This document shows positions 5,014-5,189 of a stretch of 5,189 bases of DNA, in pieces (the first letter of the stretch is position 1; each line of letters begins with the position of its first letter). The position numbers and the translations under genes were made by a program. Origin of the DNA: Treponema sp. (GTDB lineage Bacteria > Spirochaetota > Spirochaetia > Treponematales > Breznakiellaceae). The stretch lies in the NCBI GenBank assembly GCA_031281685.1, contig JAITFA010000023.1, positions 1 through 5,189 of the forward strand. The letters run 5' to 3'. Below the pieces are notes generated by a model, which saw only the letters and a program-made list of their open reading frames with translations, searched no databases and was not told the DNA's origin.

Positions 5014-5189
5014 ATGAAGATACGGCTTTTGGTGTTTATGTTATTATGTTTCGCGGCAAGACTCGCGGCTCAGCAAACCGGTTTAGATGCGGCTGCGGGG
5101 GAACCATTGTCTTCCTCCATGATACTCATCCGGCCACTGCTGACAGACCAAGCGCCGGACCCGCCTGCTTTCATCGGAAGCGCCGAGCC
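5014..5189 (+). CDS. Exported protein of unknown function, N-terminus only (3'-truncated)
   Basis: An uninterrupted frame of 58 codons runs off the right edge. It opens with a textbook signal peptide: MKIR, then a hydrophobic core LLVFMLLCFAA, then RLAA before QQTGLD, so signal peptidase I cleavage is likely after the Ala at about residue 19. Cys12 lies inside the hydrophobic core, so a lipoprotein is less likely. The visible mature part (AAAGEPLSSSMILIRPLLTDQAPDPPAF) is too short to name a family. The start is uncertain: an in-frame ATG at 4996 would add six residues (MGIIKI), and neither start has a strong Shine-Dalgarno sequence, with GGGA 12 bases before 5014 and only AAAGAA before 4996. 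I chose 5014 for the normal signal-peptide length. The extended -10 promoter at 4863-4891 supports a real gene. The product would act in the periplasm or at the outer membrane. Confidence 0.72.
   Translation, partial: MKIRLLVFMLLCFAARLAAQQTGLDAAAGEPLSSSMILIRPLLTDQAPDPPAFIGSAE

Overview
The window looks like part of a free-living or gut spirochaete chromosome, most likely Treponema or a close relative. This rests on the style of the truncated chemotaxis receptor, which has a spirochaete-like signalling domain and no C-terminal receptor-modification pentapeptide, and on a moderately GC-rich sequence with clear AGGAGG-type ribosome binding sites. No marker in the window proves the genus.

Layout from left to right: (1) the 3' end of a methyl-accepting chemotaxis protein gene, open at the left edge (1-639); (2) a 525-base gene-free stretch (640-1164) with a terminator-like hairpin, a degenerate tandem-repeat array in which 15-, 14- and 16-base subunits build 45-base higher-order units (684-952), a nearly perfect 14-base inverted repeat (989-1017) and a good extended -10 promoter (1078-1106); (3) a two-gene, same-strand unit encoding decarboxylating 6-phosphogluconate dehydrogenase (gnd, 1165-2616) and a PfkB-family sugar kinase of the 2-keto-3-deoxygluconate kinase type (2665-3777), separated by only 48 bases; (4) two consecutive large inverted repeats, a nested fold right after the kinase stop codon (3778-3851) and a 13-bp-stem terminator (3855-3918); (5) infA for translation initiation factor IF-1, with a GTG start (3975-4199); (6) a convergent minus-strand gene for a stand-alone Smr-domain protein (4245-4808); (7) a divergent promoter region (4841-4891) and a potentially folded leader of about 100 bases; (8) the 5' end of an exported protein with a signal peptide, cut by the right edge (5014 onward).

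Functionally, gnd takes 6-phosphogluconate to ribulose 5-phosphate plus NADPH and CO2, while the kinase makes 2-keto-3-deoxy-6-phosphogluconate, the intermediate shared by hexuronate breakdown and the Entner-Doudoroff route. Co-transcription would join two branches of sugar-acid metabolism. The other genes (chemoreceptor, IF-1, Smr protein, exported protein) look like unrelated neighbours. The coding content is mostly ordinary. The most unusual parts are the hierarchical repeat array upstream of gnd and the structured RNA region between the kinase and infA. I see no convincing new defence, mobile or biosynthetic system.
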